Counted from the first letter of the stretch, positions 17,903 through 28,603 are shown. The stretch: 64,000 bases of DNA from Boseongicola sp. (GCA_028824715.1 JAPPCV010000114.1:86127-150126); one strand, 5' to 3'. The notes: generated from the letters alone by a model not told the origin. Program-made: numbers and translations.

Positions 17903-18916
17903 TCAGTCCCGTCGCCGCCTGCGCCGTTTGCGGGGAGCGGTTGCACTTTCCGATGTGCCGTCGCCAGCCGACGAGAATCCGCCGAGCCGCTCTGCAATTT
18001 CTTCCAGCGTGGGGCGCTTGCCCTTTGGCCGGGTTTCCAGTGCTGCGCGCATGAGCCGCAGGTGCTCCGGAGTCGTTCCGCAACAGCCGCCGATGATCGT
18101 TGCACCGGCGTCCCGGGCCAGGGCGGCGTAGTCCGCCATGAGATCCGGAGTGCCGTCATAGTGGATTTGACCGTCGACGTATTTGGGAATTCCGGCGTTG
18201 CCCTTAGCTATCAGTGGCAGCGTCTGCCCTGTCGCGGCAAAGCCCAGAACCGTCCGAAGGAGGTCTGATGCCCCAACACCGCAATTTGCGCCGAAAGCGA
18301 CCGGGGGCTCGTCCAGCTTCTGGACCATCTTGACCATGTCTGCGCTGGTCAGGCCCATCATGGTCCGGCCCGCCGTGTCAAAGCTCATTGTTCCGCACCA
18401 GGACATGCCGGATCGCGCAGCGGCTTCAGCCGCCGCGCGGTACTCGTCCGGGGCGCTGATCGTTTCGACCCAAAGCAGGTCCGCGCCGCCATCCTTCAAC
18501 CCCTCGGCCTGTTCATGGAATATCTCTACGGCGTCGGCATAGGACAACGTGCCGAGCGGTTCCATGATTTCGCCTGTTGGCCCGATCGAGCCGGCGACGA
18601 TGACCGTGCGAACCGCACCGTCCGCCACGTCGCGGCCGATTTCTGCCGCAGCACGGTTCAGTTCGCGAACCCGTCCTTGGCCGTCGTGGAGCTTCAGCCG
18701 GGACGCGTTCCCTCCAAAGGAATTCGTCAAGAAGAGGTCACAGCCTGCGTCCACGAATTCCTGGTAGAGTCTCCGGATCTCTCTCGGCCTGTCAACGTTC
18801 CAGAACTCAGGCGCCTCTCCCGCGGACAGCCCCATGTTGAAGAGATTTGTGCCGGTGGCGCCGTCGGCCAGCAACCAGTCTTGGGTTTCGAGATGGGAAC
18901 TGACACGGTCGCTCAT
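17903..18916 (-). CDS. bmt: Betaine--homocysteine S-methyltransferase
   Basis: This enzyme makes methionine by moving a methyl group from glycine betaine to homocysteine. The 337 residues begin LETQDWLLADGATGTNLFNM, highly typical of the bacterial BmtB group. The three zinc ligands are present: C212 in GANCGVG and C278/C279 in GGCCGTTPEH. The tail is unusually basic (PRKRRRRRRD). ATG 18916 was chosen because the domain starts right after it; the open frame continues to 19075 without homology. The upstream LysR gene on the same strand ends at 19162, and a terminator-like hairpin at 19013-19033 lies between them. Confidence 0.88.
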   Translation of the reverse strand: MSDRVSSHLETQDWLLADGATGTNLFNMGLSAGEAPEFWNVDRPREIRRLYQEFVDAGCDLFLTNSFGGNASRLKLHDGQGRVRELNRAAAEIGRDVADGAVRTVIVAGSIGPTGEIMEPLGTLSYADAVEIFHEQAEGLKDGGADLLWVETISAPDEYRAAAEAAARSGMSWCGTMSFDTAGRTMMGLTSADMVKMVQKLDEPPVAFGANCGVGASDLLRTVLGFAATGQTLPLIAKGNAGIPKYVDGQIHYDGTPDLMADYAALARDAGATIIGGCCGTTPEHLRLMRAALETRPKGKRPTLEEIAERLGGFSSAGDGTSESATAPRKRRRRRRD

Positions 18917-19012
18917 TGGCGAGCCCTTCCGTTTGTCGTTCCGGAATGCCACGGGCCACTCGCTCGCGCAAACCAGATTCGTCCAATGACCGCAAGCGGC
19001 CGATTCAGAAAA

Positions 19013-19033
19013 TGGCCGGGCAGAGCCCGGCCA
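19013..19033 (-). terminator. Hairpin between LysR gene and bmt
   Basis: TGGCCGGGC at 19013-19021 pairs perfectly with GCCCGGCCA at 19025-19033 across a 3-nt loop. On the minus strand the stem is followed by TTTT. It lies 129 bp downstream of the LysR stop and 97 bp upstream of the bmt start. It is most simply the intrinsic terminator of the LysR gene, but it could also attenuate read-through into bmt. Confidence 0.6.
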
Positions 19034-19161
19034 GTCCAACAGGGAGGTGTGAATGCTCCGTTCATGTCGTTGCATTCATGACATTTGTATGCGGCATGCG
19101 GCATTCAATCAACCTTTGAAGCAAGGCGATTGGTCAAGGCAGGGTTGTCCCAGATGCATAG

Positions 19162-20067
19162 CTATGCGGCGACGCCCGACTTCAGTTTCTTCCGGTACGC
19201 GATGATCTCCTCGGTGACGAAATCGCGAAACGCCGCGATTCGGCGGGATTGCCGGAGCTCTTCGGGGAAGGCGAGAAACACCGGGACATCATTTGACTCG
19301 ATGTCTGGAAGGACGCGCTGCAGTTCGGGGAAGTCCTGTGTAACATAGTCGGGCAAGACCCCGATCCCGAGATTTGCCAGAACGGCCTGCAAGACACCGA
19401 AGTAGTTGTTCACCGTCAGGAGGAACGGGACGTCATGGGCCAGCAGTTCCTGAACAAGCTGCGCGCCCGCGCTCACCTGCGTTGCATTGGCGCTCTGGCT
19501 GATCAACCGGTGCTTCCTCAACTGGGCCAGGTCCTCAGGGACGCCATGCGCGGAAAGATAGTCCGGACTTGCATATAGGCGCATCTTGACTGCCATGATC
19601 TTGCGGCGAATCAGGTCTGCCTGGCTGGGCTCCTTCATGCGAATCGCAACATCCGCTTCCCGCATCGGCAGATCCAGTACGCGCTCTTCAAGCATCAGGT
19701 CTATCTTCAGGTCGGGGAACTTCTCGTAGAGCTTCGGAAGACGAGGCGCGAGCCAGAGCGAACCGAAGCCGGTCGTGGTCGTCACGCGCAACTCGCCAAA
19801 GACCTCTTCCTTGCTGTCGCGAATTCGGGCTTCGGCAGTCTCAAGGCGGCGCGACATGGCCGACGTGGCATCGAACAGGAGTTCGCCCTGTTCAGTGAGA
19901 ATCAGGCCGCGTGCGTGGCGATGGAACAACGTCGTGTTGAGACTCACTTCGAGCGCGCGAATCTGCCGTGACACGGCTGACTGGCTCAGGTGGAGCGAAT
20001 CACCGGCATGGGTCAAGCTGCCGGCATCGGCAACTGCGTGAAAGATTCGAAGCTTGTCCCAGTCCAT
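19162..20067 (-). CDS. LysR-type transcriptional regulator
   Basis: A complete 301-residue LysR regulator. The N-terminal winged helix-turn-helix reads MDWDKLRIFHAVADAGSLTH, then SQSAVSRQIRALE, followed by the linker helix and an effector domain (FGELRVTTTTGFGSLWLAPR, then DLKIDLMLEERVLDLP). It is divergent from the fused indolepyruvate oxidoreductase, with 147 bp between the start codons, so it may regulate that gene. An inverted repeat at 20165-20185 overlaps the oxidoreductase promoter. The subgroup resembles GcvA-like regulators. The effector is unknown. Confidence 0.9.
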   Translation of the reverse strand: MDWDKLRIFHAVADAGSLTHAGDSLHLSQSAVSRQIRALEVSLNTTLFHRHARGLILTEQGELLFDATSAMSRRLETAEARIRDSKEEVFGELRVTTTTGFGSLWLAPRLPKLYEKFPDLKIDLMLEERVLDLPMREADVAIRMKEPSQADLIRRKIMAVKMRLYASPDYLSAHGVPEDLAQLRKHRLISQSANATQVSAGAQLVQELLAHDVPFLLTVNNYFGVLQAVLANLGIGVLPDYVTQDFPELQRVLPDIESNDVPVFLAFPEELRQSRRIAAFRDFVTEEIIAYRKKLKSGVAA

Positions 20068-20164
20068 GTGAACCCTTGCCTCCCCGAATGCGCCTGCAGT
20101 TTCCCATGAGGTAACCCTGTCGCGACCGGGATTGCAAACGTGCTCGTGACAAAGATTGAGTTTG

Positions 20165-20185
20165 TAGGTCAGTAAATTTGACCTA
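20165..20185. promoter_or_regulatory. Inverted-repeat operator candidate overlapping the ior promoter
   Basis: TAGGTCA (20165-20171) and TGACCTA (20179-20185) form a perfect 7-bp inverted repeat separated by GTAAATT. Its right arm runs into a consensus -10 box TATAAT at 20184-20189. A protein bound here would block RNA polymerase. The divergent LysR gene is the obvious candidate regulator. A -35 match is poor (TTGTAG around 20162), which would suit an activated or repressed promoter. Confidence 0.55.
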
Positions 20186-20189
20186 TAAT
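20184..20189 (+). promoter_or_regulatory. Consensus -10 box (TATAAT)
   Basis: TATAAT lies 26 bp before ATG 20215. It overlaps the first possible ATG of the oxidoreductase frame at 20188, so that ATG would sit upstream of the transcript start. This argues for translation from 20215. Confidence 0.55.
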
Positions 20190-20214
20190 GCGACCAAACT
20201 GCCAGGTAGGGAAA

Positions 20215-23200
20215 ATGTTGATCCGCGAGGTCACGCTAGGCGACAAGTTCGACCTTGATTGCGGCGCGGTCCTGATGAACGGAACTCAGGCCCTCGTGCG
20301 TCTTGTGCTGATGCAGGCGGCGCGCGACAGGATGTCCGGGCTGAACACCGCTGGATACGTTTCAGGATATCGTGGCTCGCCCCTCGGAGCGGTCGACCAG
20401 CAGATGGCTGCCGCGGAGGCCATGCTGACCGCAGCGGGCATAAGGTTCCAGCCAGGCCTGAACGAAGACCTTGCCGCCACCGCGATCTGGGGAACACAGC
20501 AAGCGGAACTGCGGGGCGAGGGGAGGCATGACGGCGTCTTTGCACTTTGGTACGGCAAGGGCCCGGGCGTGGACCGTTCAGGCGATGTCATGCGACACGC
20601 AAACATGTCAGGCACCTCCCCGCATGGCGGCGTTCTCATGGCACTGGGGGATGATCACACGGGCGAGAGCTCGACAGTGTGCCACCAGTCGGATTGGGCA
20701 CTGGTCGACGCCTACATGCCGGTGCTGTCACCGGCCGGCGTTCAGGAAATCCTGGATCTTGGACTATACGGGTATGCGCTGTCGCGTTTCTCGGGGACCT
20801 GGTGCGGACTGAAATTGATGAAGGACACGGTCGAGGTGACCTCCGTGATCGATGGCCGCACTGACCGAATGTCATTTGTCGAGCCCGAATTCGCGATGCC
20901 TGAAGGTGGCCTCAATATTCGGCTTGGCGATCACTGGATCGATCAGGAAGCCAGGATCATCGACTACAAGAGATTTGCGGCGGAGGCGTTTTCTCATGCG
21001 AACCGGATCGACCGTCGGGTTTGGGGCAGCCGGGGAGCCAAGATCGGCTTCGTTGCGGCAGGCAAGAACTGGCTCGACCTGAACCATGCCCTCAAACTTC
21101 TGGGCATCGACGGGGATGAGGCCCGACGCCTCGGGCTGACGACCTACAAGGTGGGACAGGCATTCCCGCTCGACATGAAGGGATTTCACGATTGGGCCGA
21201 GGGTCTGGACCTGATTGTCGTGGTCGAGGAAAAGCGCAAGCTGATAGAGGTGCAGGTCAAAGAGGCAATCTTCGATGATCGCCGCGGTCGCAGGGTCTAC
21301 GGCTGGTACAAGGGCGGTGCCGGCGGAATGCACCACGAGGAGTTGTTTCCGACCCGGTTCGCGCTGGATCCGGCAATGATCGCGGAGAAGATCGGCGGCA
21401 TTCTTGTTGAAGAGGGACGGGGCACGGACCGGATCAGGGCGGGCCTCGAAATGGTGACGGCTGCGCGTGCCCGCGCCAATGCTCCGGATATCGCATCGCG
21501 CCTGCCCTATTTCTGTTCGGGTTGCCCACACAACACGTCGACGAACGTGCCGGACGGCTCACGGGCCTACGCAGGCATCGGCTGCCACTTCATGTCACTC
21601 TGGATGGATCGGGAGACAAGCGGGTTCACGCACATGGGTGCCGAAGGCGCGAACTGGATCGGCGAGGCGCCGTTCTCAAGCCGGAGGCATGTGTTCCAGA
21701 ACCTGGGCGACGGAACCTATAACCATTCCGGAATTCTGGCAATCCGGGCCGCTCTCGCGGCGGACGTGAACATCACGTTCAAGATTCTCTACAACGACGC
21801 AGTCGCGATGACGGGTGGCCAAAAGAATGATGGCGACCTGCGGCCGGAGAGGATCGCGCGCGAATTGCTGGCAATGGGCGTCAGAAACGTGACCGTCGTC
21901 TTCGACGCCAAGGAGGTGCCGGACCGGACGGCGTTTCCTGGGGAGGTCGGGTGGCATGAGCGAGCGAGGCTGCCGGAAGTGCAGGCGCGCATGGCCGAAA
22001 GCGATGGCGTCAGCGCGATCATCTACATCCAGACATGTGCGGCCGAAAAGAGGCGACGCCGGAAGCGTGACGCGTTTCCGGATCCCGACCTGCGCGTGCT
22101 CATCAACACCGACATCTGCGAGGGCTGTGGCGACTGCGGAATTCAATCGAATTGCGTTTCCGTCGTGCCTGTCGAGACCGAGTTCGGGCGCAAGCGGGCG
22201 ATCGACCAGTCGTCCTGCAACAAGGATTATTCCTGCCTGAACGGATTCTGCCCTTCCTTCGTGACCGTCAAAGGCGGGCAGCCTCGGAAGCGTGCGATGG
22301 TGGACCTTGAGACCGGCGGGTTGGCAGCCCCCGAGTTGCCATCCATTGAGGGCACCCACAATGTCGTTATCACCGGCGTCGGCGGAACTGGCGTCGTTAC
22401 CGTCGGTGCACTGCTTGCGATGGCCGCGCATCTCGATGGAAGGGCAGCGGGAATGATGGAGATGGCAGGGCTCGCGCAGAAGGGTGGTGCGGTCCACATT
22501 CACTGCCGAATCGCCAATGAACCCGAGGACATTACCGCCATTCGCGTTGCGGTCTGTGAGGCGGACACGTTGATTGGAGGGGATCTTGTCGTTTCCGCAG
22601 GTCACAAGACCCTCGATCTTGTCAAGGCTGGTCGGACCAGTGGCGTTGTCAACGTGCATGAGACGGTGACCGGGGACTTCACGAGGGATCCCGACTTCCA
22701 CATTCCCGCGGACCAGCTCAGGCTGTCGCTGGAGGCCGCGCTGAGGGATGGGTTGATTTGCCTCGACGCGTTCGCGCTGGCCGAATCCACGCTCGGCGAC
22801 TCGATCTATTCGAACATGGTTCTGCTGGGTGCGTCCTGGCAGTCCGGCCAATTGCCGCTAAGCCGGACAGCAATCATGCGCGCCATCGAGCTGAACGATG
22901 CGCGGGTAGAGGAAAACATGCGCGCCTTTGAGATCGGCCGGTGGGCGGCGGTCAACCCGGACAAGGCGGCTCGTTTGTCAACCAGTGACGTGACGCGCTT
23001 GCCAAGAACACTTGAAGAAAGGATCGAATTTCGCGCCAGGCACCTTGCCGCCTACCAGTCCCGAAAGCTGGCTCGACGGTACCACGAGCTGGTTGACCAG
23101 GCTGACGATCCTGCGCTGCGGGAGGCGATCGCAAGGGGCTATCACAAGGTGTTGGCATACAAGGATGAATTCGAGGTTGCTCGGCTACTTTCCGGAACAC

Positions 23201-23634
23201 GTGCCAAGGCCGAAGAGGTGTTTGACGGAAACCTCACGCTCACGTTTCACCTGTCACCGCCTTTCCTGCCGGGACGCGATGCGTCCGGGCGACCCGGAAA
23301 GCGCGCATTTGGCGCATTTTCTGAACGGGTGTGGCCGCTGCTCGCGCGCTTCAAGTGGTTGCGAGGCACGCCGTTCAATCCCTTCGGCTACAGCGCTGAG
23401 CGCCAGATGGAACGGAAACTGATCCAGCAGTATGAACGCGACATGGCGGAAGTCCTGGCGGATCCGGATCGCAACTTAGGGGCCGCCATCGCTCTGGCTG
23501 AATTGCCACTGGAAGTGCGTGGCTTCGGTCCAGTGAAGGCAGCCAACGCACAGAAGGCAGCCGAGCGTCGGGAGACGCTGCTGCGATTCTTCCGGAACGG
23601 GGCGGCCGCAGCCGCAAGCACCGCCGCAGAATAG
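20215..23634 (+). CDS. Indolepyruvate ferredoxin oxidoreductase, fused alpha-beta subunits
   Basis: A 1139-residue fused IorA-IorB type 2-oxoacid:acceptor oxidoreductase, which decarboxylates aryl pyruvates (indole-, phenyl-pyruvate) to acyl-CoA using thiamine diphosphate and iron-sulfur clusters. The N-terminal pyrimidine-binding domain reads [16 protein letters not shown]. The TPP-binding part is around residue 500 ([14 protein letters not shown]), the cluster motif [13 protein letters not shown] at about 635-647, and the gamma-like domain from about 710 ([20 protein letters not shown]). ATG 20215 ([10 protein letters not shown]) has TAGGG upstream. Single-chain forms of this size are usual in proteobacteria. 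It probably serves aromatic amino acid degradation; the product would be arylacetyl-CoA. Confidence 0.9.
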   Translation: MLIREVTLGDKFDLDCGAVLMNGTQALVRLVLMQAARDRMSGLNTAGYVSGYRGSPLGAVDQQMAAAEAMLTAAGIRFQPGLNEDLAATAIWGTQQAELRGEGRHDGVFALWYGKGPGVDRSGDVMRHANMSGTSPHGGVLMALGDDHTGESSTVCHQSDWALVDAYMPVLSPAGVQEILDLGLYGYALSRFSGTWCGLKLMKDTVEVTSVIDGRTDRMSFVEPEFAMPEGGLNIRLGDHWIDQEARIIDYKRFAAEAFSHANRIDRRVWGSRGAKIGFVAAGKNWLDLNHALKLLGIDGDEARRLGLTTYKVGQAFPLDMKGFHDWAEGLDLIVVVEEKRKLIEVQVKEAIFDDRRGRRVYGWYKGGAGGMHHEELFPTRFALDPAMIAEKIGGILVEEGRGTDRIRAGLEMVTAARARANAPDIASRLPYFCSGCPHNTSTNVPDGSRAYAGIGCHFMSLWMDRETSGFTHMGAEGANWIGEAPFSSRRHVFQNLGDGTYNHSGILAIRAALAADVNITFKILYNDAVAMTGGQKNDGDLRPERIARELLAMGVRNVTVVFDAKEVPDRTAFPGEVGWHERARLPEVQARMAESDGVSAIIYIQTCAAEKRRRRKRDAFPDPDLRVLINTDICEGCGDCGIQSNCVSVVPVETEFGRKRAIDQSSCNKDYSCLNGFCPSFVTVKGGQPRKRAMVDLETGGLAAPELPSIEGTHNVVITGVGGTGVVTVGALLAMAAHLDGRAAGMMEMAGLAQKGGAVHIHCRIANEPEDITAIRVAVCEADTLIGGDLVVSAGHKTLDLVKAGRTSGVVNVHETVTGDFTRDPDFHIPADQLRLSLEAALRDGLICLDAFALAESTLGDSIYSNMVLLGASWQSGQLPLSRTAIMRAIELNDARVEENMRAFEIGRWAAVNPDKAARLSTSDVTRLPRTLEERIEFRARHLAAYQSRKLARRYHELVDQADDPALREAIARGYHKVLAYKDEFEVARLLSGTRAKAEEVFDGNLTLTFHLSPPFLPGRDASGRPGKRAFGAFSERVWPLLARFKWLRGTPFNPFGYSAERQMERKLIQQYERDMAEVLADPDRNLGAAIALAELPLEVRGFGPVKAANAQKAAERRETLLRFFRNGAAAAASTAAE

Positions 23635-23798
23635 CGCGCCCTGCCGCGTTCGACATCGAACGGTTCTGCATCGGCCTTGTGCGGGCCGAATTGTCGGCAA
23701 TGGACATTCCTCAATGCTGCACGTATGCCCTGCCGCCAAGGAGGGTCGGGCCTTTGGTCGGGGCGCGGGATGAACGGGACGCGGACGAGCAGGCGAAA

Positions 23799-24611
23799 AT
23801 GGCGGTAGGACTGTTTGACAGCGGGCTTGGTGGCCTGACGGTCCACAAGGCCGTGGCACAGCGGCTTCCCAACGTGCCTCTCGTCTATTTTGGCGACAAC
23901 GCGCACACGCCATACGGGGTTCGTGACGTCGACGACATCTACAAGTTGACCACTCAGGGGGTGTCCCGGCTGTTTCAGGCTGGCTGCGACCTTGTCGTGC
24001 TCGCCTGCAACACGGCGTCGTCGGCCGCGCTCCGCCGAATTCAGGAAGACTGGGTTCCGTCGGACAAGCGGGTGCTTGGCGTCTTCGTGCCGTTGATCGA
24101 GGCCCTGACCGAACGGCAATGGGGTGACAATTCGCCGCCCCGCGAAGTCGAGACGAAGAACGTGGCGCTTTTCGCGACGCCGGCAACAGTCCGGAGCCGT
24201 GCGTTCCAGCGCGAGCTGGCATTCCGTGCGATCGGCGTTGACGTGGAGGCGCAAGCCTGCGCAGGCATTGTTGATGCCATCGAAGAGGGCGACATGATTC
24301 TGGCTGGCGCGCTTGTGCGGAGCCATGTCGAAGCGCTGAGGCGAAAGATGCCAATGCCGGAGGCGGCAGTTCTTGGGTGCACACACTACCCGATCGTCGA
24401 GGATGAATTCAGGGCGGCTCTGGGACCTGGCGTCAAGGTGTTCAGCCAGCCGGCCCTTGTGGCTGACAGCCTGGCCGACTATTTGCAACGGCATCCCGAA
24501 ATGCGTGGCACTGGCGAGATCCCCATGTTCCTGACTACTGGCGACCCGCAACGTGTTACCGACCAGGCGACCCGGTTTCTCCGACGGAAGACGGAGTTTC
24601 ACGCAGCGTGA
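23799..24611 (+). CDS. murI: Glutamate racemase
   Basis: MurI interconverts L- and D-glutamate and supplies D-Glu for peptidoglycan. The 270 residues begin [19 protein letters not shown], with the catalytic aspartate. The two catalytic cysteines lie in [10 protein letters not shown] (about residue 70) and GCTHYPIVE (about 193). [10 protein letters not shown] is the substrate loop. ATG 23799 fits the domain start; the upstream part of the frame (from 23679) is not homologous. Spacing to ior is 164 bp and to argC 56 bp. The order murI-argC-ccmE appears normal for the group. Confidence 0.92.
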   Translation: MAVGLFDSGLGGLTVHKAVAQRLPNVPLVYFGDNAHTPYGVRDVDDIYKLTTQGVSRLFQAGCDLVVLACNTASSAALRRIQEDWVPSDKRVLGVFVPLIEALTERQWGDNSPPREVETKNVALFATPATVRSRAFQRELAFRAIGVDVEAQACAGIVDAIEEGDMILAGALVRSHVEALRRKMPMPEAAVLGCTHYPIVEDEFRAALGPGVKVFSQPALVADSLADYLQRHPEMRGTGEIPMFLTTGDPQRVTDQATRFLRRKTEFHAA

Positions 24612-24667
24612 TTGCCGCGCGAACCTTGTCGCGCTAGACACTCATGATTTCCCGAAGGAGGGCCCGG

Positions 24668-25696
24668 ATGCCCCATCACGTCGCCATTCTTGGCGCCAGC
24701 GGATATACAGGCGCCGAACTCGTTCGGTTGATCTCGACACACCCGTCGATCCGGGTCGCTACGTTGACCGGAGACCGGAAGGCGGGCCAGCCGATGTCAA
24801 CGGTGTTTCCGCATCTTGGGCACATGAATCTGCCTGACCTGATCGCCATCGATCAAGTGGATTGGTCAGGAATTGACCTGGCATTCTGCGCACTCCCGCA
24901 CGCAACAAGCCAGGCCGTCGTACCTTCCGTTCCCCGGCATGTTAAGGTCGTCGACCTTTCCGCCGATTTTCGGCTGCATGACTCCGACGCCTACGAGACG
25001 TGGTACGGCAAGCCTCATGCGGCAATGGAACTGCAGCAAGACGCGGTTTACGGGCTGACGGAGTTCTATCGTGAGGACATCCGGTCAGCGCGGCTTGTCG
25101 CGGGCACTGGCTGCAACGCGGCAGCTGGCCTCTATGGCTTGCGGCCTCTATTCATGGAGAAGTGCATAGATTTCGACGACATCGTTCTGGACCTGAAGGC
25201 GTCCGTGTCCGGTGCGGGGCGGTCGCTTAGGGAACATCTGCTGATGGCCGAGATGGAAGACAGCGTGTTGCCGTATTCAGTGGGTGGCACTCATCGGCAT
25301 CTCGGGGAATTCGATCAGGAACTGGCAAAGCTGGCAGACGGCAAGCCTAAAGTCACGCTTACGCCGCACCTTCTGCCCTCCACGCGAGGCATTGTCATGA
25401 CCTGCTACGTGAAAGGCGTGCCTGAGCGGATTCATGCGGCACTGGAGAAGGTCTACGGCGGCGAGGTCTTCATCCATGTCCTGCCGTTCGGCCAGGTTCC
25501 GCAGATGAAGCATGTGCGGGCCTCGAACTTCTGCTACATTGGCGTGGTGGGTGACCGGCGCGAGCGGGTCGCGACCGTGATTGTCGTGCTAGACAACTTG
25601 ACGAAGGGATCGAGCGGGCAGGCGATCCAGAACGCGAACCTGATGTTGGGCGAAGACGAAACAGCCGGCCTCATGGCCGCACCCGTCTATCCGTGA
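24668..25696 (+). CDS. argC: N-acetyl-gamma-glutamyl-phosphate reductase
   Basis: ArgC reduces N-acetyl-glutamyl phosphate with NADPH, the third step of arginine synthesis. The 342 residues start with the Rossmann motif [17 protein letters not shown]; the catalytic cysteine is in GTGCNAAAG (about residue 148), and [12 protein letters not shown] and [10 protein letters not shown] are family landmarks. ATG 24668 is preceded by AAGGAGGG, a strong ribosome-binding site; ATG 24644 would add 8 non-homologous residues. The long (type 1) form of ArgC. Confidence 0.94.
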   Translation: MPHHVAILGASGYTGAELVRLISTHPSIRVATLTGDRKAGQPMSTVFPHLGHMNLPDLIAIDQVDWSGIDLAFCALPHATSQAVVPSVPRHVKVVDLSADFRLHDSDAYETWYGKPHAAMELQQDAVYGLTEFYREDIRSARLVAGTGCNAAAGLYGLRPLFMEKCIDFDDIVLDLKASVSGAGRSLREHLLMAEMEDSVLPYSVGGTHRHLGEFDQELAKLADGKPKVTLTPHLLPSTRGIVMTCYVKGVPERIHAALEKVYGGEVFIHVLPFGQVPQMKHVRASNFCYIGVVGDRRERVATVIVVLDNLTKGSSGQAIQNANLMLGEDETAGLMAAPVYP

Positions 25697-25883
25697 AACA
25701 TCGGCTCCCTTGGGTGATGATCGTGGGCCTTATGCAGTCACGGTTTGTCCCATTGCCGCGGCATCCTGGATCGGAGGCCAAGAATGCAACCACGCGCCAT
25801 TGGTCCTGCAGGAAATCGCCACGTCGATTTGCCAGCCATCGGATGCGGAGCCCCCTATCATCTCTCTTGCACGGTGTGCGCGG

Positions 25884-26333
25884 ATGAAGGGCCTGAAGAA
25901 GCAGCGCCGCATACAGGTCCTTGCAATGGCGGGCGCCTGCCTTGCCGGCATGTTGGTCGCGCTTTGGTTCTTGCCAAAGGATGCATTCCAGTTCTTTCGG
26001 TCCCCGAGCGAAGTCCTGGCCGCACCGCCCGCGAAGGACGAGTATTTCCAGCTGGGCGGGCTGGTGAAGGACGGCTCGATGACAGGGGTTGACGGCGTGA
26101 GGTTCTCCTTTGTGGTCACCGACGGCGCTGCGGAGGTTCCCGTGACATATGTTGGCGGAGATCCGGCCCCAGATCTGTTCGGAGAGGGGCAGGGGACCAT
26201 AGCAAAGGGGCACTACGTAGACGGCGTGTTTCGGGCCGATGACCTCCTCGCCAAGCACGACGAGACCTACATGCCCGTGGAGGTGATCGATGCCTTGAAG
26301 GAACAGGGCGTATACCGGAAGCCGGACAGTTAG
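25884..26333 (+). CDS. ccmE: Cytochrome c maturation heme chaperone CcmE
   Basis: CcmE carries heme covalently in the periplasm and hands it to the CcmF/CcmH ligase. The 149 residues have a basic N-terminus and signal anchor at about 11-30 (QVLAMAGACLAGMLVALWFL). An OB-fold domain follows (FQLGGLVKDGSM, then FVVTDGAAEVPVTYVGGDPAPDLFGEGQ, in which PDLF-EGQ is characteristic). The heme-binding histidine is H125 in AKHDETYMP, with Y129. In relatives ccmF follows at once; here it is 30 kb away at 56431. Confidence 0.94.
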   Translation: MKGLKKQRRIQVLAMAGACLAGMLVALWFLPKDAFQFFRSPSEVLAAPPAKDEYFQLGGLVKDGSMTGVDGVRFSFVVTDGAAEVPVTYVGGDPAPDLFGEGQGTIAKGHYVDGVFRADDLLAKHDETYMPVEVIDALKEQGVYRKPDS

Positions 26334-26596
26334 ATGCAATGCACTTGCCTTGAGGAGATTCTTGTGTCGGGACGGCAGATCATCACATCCTCAGGAGGAC
26401 TTCGTCATGGGCCGGAAAGATGGCACTTTGCCTGCGGCGGACATGCGGCATGTCGGTGACAGGCTTCGATCGATGGATTGCAATTCCGAAGCGCACGGCC
26501 CAGATGCATCTTGACAACCGAATCGCCCGGTCCGAATTTCCGATTGTTGTGCGAGCGCTGATTGGGCAATCGTGCAAGACGACGAGTGGGCCCGCG

Positions 26597-27382
26597 ATGT
26601 TACAGGAACCCTTCCGCCGATCGATCCTTGCAATGCTGCTTGGTACAACCGTCGCACTGTCAGCAGGCGCTCTTGTTCCGAACATGGCCGTGGCTCAGGA
26701 CGCGAGATCGATCTTGCGGGCGACCTTCGACAACTGGCGCGCAGACAGCAGCCACTTGACGACGTCGATGACGATCAATCGCGCCTCGGGCACGCGCAAC
26801 CTGACGATGAAGAGCTGGACGCAGGGCGAAAAGAAGGCGCTTGTCCGATTCACCGCACCGGCCCGCGATGCCGGCAATGCGACCCTGCAGGTTGGCAATT
26901 CAACCCATGTCTTCAATCCAAAGCTCAACCAGGTCATCAAGCTGCCCGCCAGCGCCATGTCGCGGAGCTGGATGGGGTCGGACTTTTCCTATGACGATCT
27001 GGCTCGGTCGGACAAGGTGATCGACGACTACACGCATACGCTGAAAGGCATGGTCAACGTCGCGCGCGGCCGGGCGCATGTGATTGAATCAGTTCCCAAG
27101 CGAGGTGTTCCGGTGGTCTGGGGCAAACAGGTTCTGACGATCCGCACGGACGGCGTATTGATGGAAGTCGAATATTACGATCAGGTCGGCAAACGCGTCA
27201 GGGTCATGACAACCGACCGCGTCGGCAGGATCGGCGGACGCCCCTATCCGGTCGTGATGACCATGCGGACGGATGCCAAGCCCGGGCAGTTCACGCGCCT
27301 CACCACTGAATCGGCCGAGTTTGACATCCCCATCCCCTCATACCTGTTCACCAGGTCAAACCTTCAGAACCCACGGGACTGA
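26597..27382 (+). CDS. LolA-fold periplasmic protein (outer-membrane lipoprotein-sorting family)
   Basis: A 261-residue exported protein. The signal peptide covers about 1-34 (SILAMLLGTTVALSAGAL, cut near AVA-QD). The mature part matches the COG2834-like 'outer membrane lipoprotein-sorting protein' group: LRATFDNWRADSSHLTT, then MTINRASGTRNLTMKSW, RFTAPARDAGNATLQV and MGSDFSYDDLARSD. The last is a hallmark of the group. Such proteins have the LolA/LolB fold, which carries lipid in a hydrophobic half-barrel. ATG 26597 gives a clean signal peptide. The stop is followed 3 bp later by the first permease start, so it is the first gene of a five-gene operon. The cargo is unknown. Confidence 0.8.
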   Translation: MLQEPFRRSILAMLLGTTVALSAGALVPNMAVAQDARSILRATFDNWRADSSHLTTSMTINRASGTRNLTMKSWTQGEKKALVRFTAPARDAGNATLQVGNSTHVFNPKLNQVIKLPASAMSRSWMGSDFSYDDLARSDKVIDDYTHTLKGMVNVARGRAHVIESVPKRGVPVVWGKQVLTIRTDGVLMEVEYYDQVGKRVRVMTTDRVGRIGGRPYPVVMTMRTDAKPGQFTRLTTESAEFDIPIPSYLFTRSNLQNPRD

Positions 27383-27385
27383 CCC

Positions 27386-28603
27386 TTGATAGCCGCGCTC
27401 GCCTGGCGAAATATCTGGCGCCAACCAATCCGAACCTCGCTGTCGGTCCTCGGCATGGCGTTCACGTCGATGCTTCTGGTGTTCATGCTGTCCCTTCAAC
27501 TTGCGGCCTACGACACGATGAAGTCCAGCATGCTGCGCATCGCCGACGGATTCGGCCAGTTTCAGATCGAGGGCTACAAGGACGACCCCGAGATGGACAA
27601 GGTCATTGCCGACCCGGCGGCGCTATTGGCCGACCTTGAGAGTGTTTCCGGCATCACGGTGGCAGCGGCCCGCGGAACCGGTTTCGGGCTATTGGCCAGC
27701 GGGGAGCGCAGCTTTGCTGTCGCCATTCTCGGGATCGACCCGGCGCTTGAGCCGGATGTTTCGACATTGTCTGGCCTGGTCGAGCGGGGCCGCAGCCTCG
27801 CGCCCGATGACCGCGACGCGATCGTGCTGGGCGACGGACTGGCGCGCAATCTGCGATTGGGTCTCGGCGACCACGTCGCGCTTTTGGGTTCTGGACTCGA
27901 TGGTTCGGTGGCCGTCGACGTTCTGGAGGTGGTCGGGATATTCAAGTCCAAGGTCCCCGAGCTTGACCGCGCCTTCGCGCAGATGCCGCTTGCGCGGTTT
28001 TCCGAGACATTTCTGATGGCAGGCGGCGTCCATGCCATTGCGGTTGCCGGAGAGGATCTGCCGGACGTGGTGCGGGCCGAGCCCGGGCTGCGGGAAGTCG
28101 CCGCACGGCATGGGGTGGTGTATCTCAACTGGGCCGAACTGCGGCCCGATGTTGAGGAGGCCATCGCGGCCGACATGATCACCGCGATCATGATCTATGT
28201 TACGCTGGTGGTGGTCGTCGTCTTCATCACCCTCAACACGCTGTACATGTCGGTCCTGGAGCGCACGCGCGAATTCGGGGTTCTTCTGGCGATCGGGATG
28301 AAACGCCGCTGGATCGGTCGCATGGTCTGGATGGAAATGATCTTTCTCTCGCTGTTCGGCAACGGGCTGGGCATCCTGCTTGGCATGGCCCTGACCTATT
28401 GGGTGCAGCAGGTCGGCATCGCCATTGAAGGATTGTCCGAGATTTATGAATCATGGGGAATGCCGGCAAGGTTCTATCCGGCGATGACACCGTTCCGCGT
28501 GCTGTTCGGGCCGCTTGCGATTGTCCTTTCCATCGCGGTTCTGGGCATCGTGCCCTATAGCCGCGTTCTTGGGTTGGAACCGGTGAAGGCAATGGCTTCA
28601 TGA
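27386..28603 (+). CDS. LolC/MacB-like ABC permease 1
   Basis: A 405-residue permease of the FtsX/MacB type VII ABC class. It has the N-terminal cytoplasmic helix LAWRNIWRQPIRTSLSVLGM leading into membrane segment 1 (about 18-45) and a periplasmic domain at about 50-265 (ADGFGQFQIEGYKDD, then GDGLARNLRLGLGDHV). Three further membrane segments follow in the C-terminal third (TAIMIYVTLVVVVVFITLNT about 268-290; about 320-350; about 375-395). ERTREFGVLLAIGMKRRWIG is the coupling-helix signature of FtsX domains. The start is TTG at 27386. These mechanotransmission permeases extract substrates from the inner membrane rather than pumping across it. It overlaps permease 2 by 4 nt (ATGA). Confidence 0.85.
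   Translation: MIAALAWRNIWRQPIRTSLSVLGMAFTSMLLVFMLSLQLAAYDTMKSSMLRIADGFGQFQIEGYKDDPEMDKVIADPAALLADLESVSGITVAAARGTGFGLLASGERSFAVAILGIDPALEPDVSTLSGLVERGRSLAPDDRDAIVLGDGLARNLRLGLGDHVALLGSGLDGSVAVDVLEVVGIFKSKVPELDRAFAQMPLARFSETFLMAGGVHAIAVAGEDLPDVVRAEPGLREVAARHGVVYLNWAELRPDVEEAIAADMITAIMIYVTLVVVVVFITLNTLYMSVLERTREFGVLLAIGMKRRWIGRMVWMEMIFLSLFGNGLGILLGMALTYWVQQVGIAIEGLSEIYESWGMPARFYPAMTPFRVLFGPLAIVLSIAVLGIVPYSRVLGLEPVKAMAS

Noticed and set aside
18917..19160. SAM- or SAH-responsive riboswitch upstream of the betaine-homocysteine methyltransferase
   Set aside because: The leader contains hairpins, but the conserved cores of SAM-II, SAH and SAM/SAH riboswitches could not be matched; the main hairpin fits a terminator of the LysR gene.
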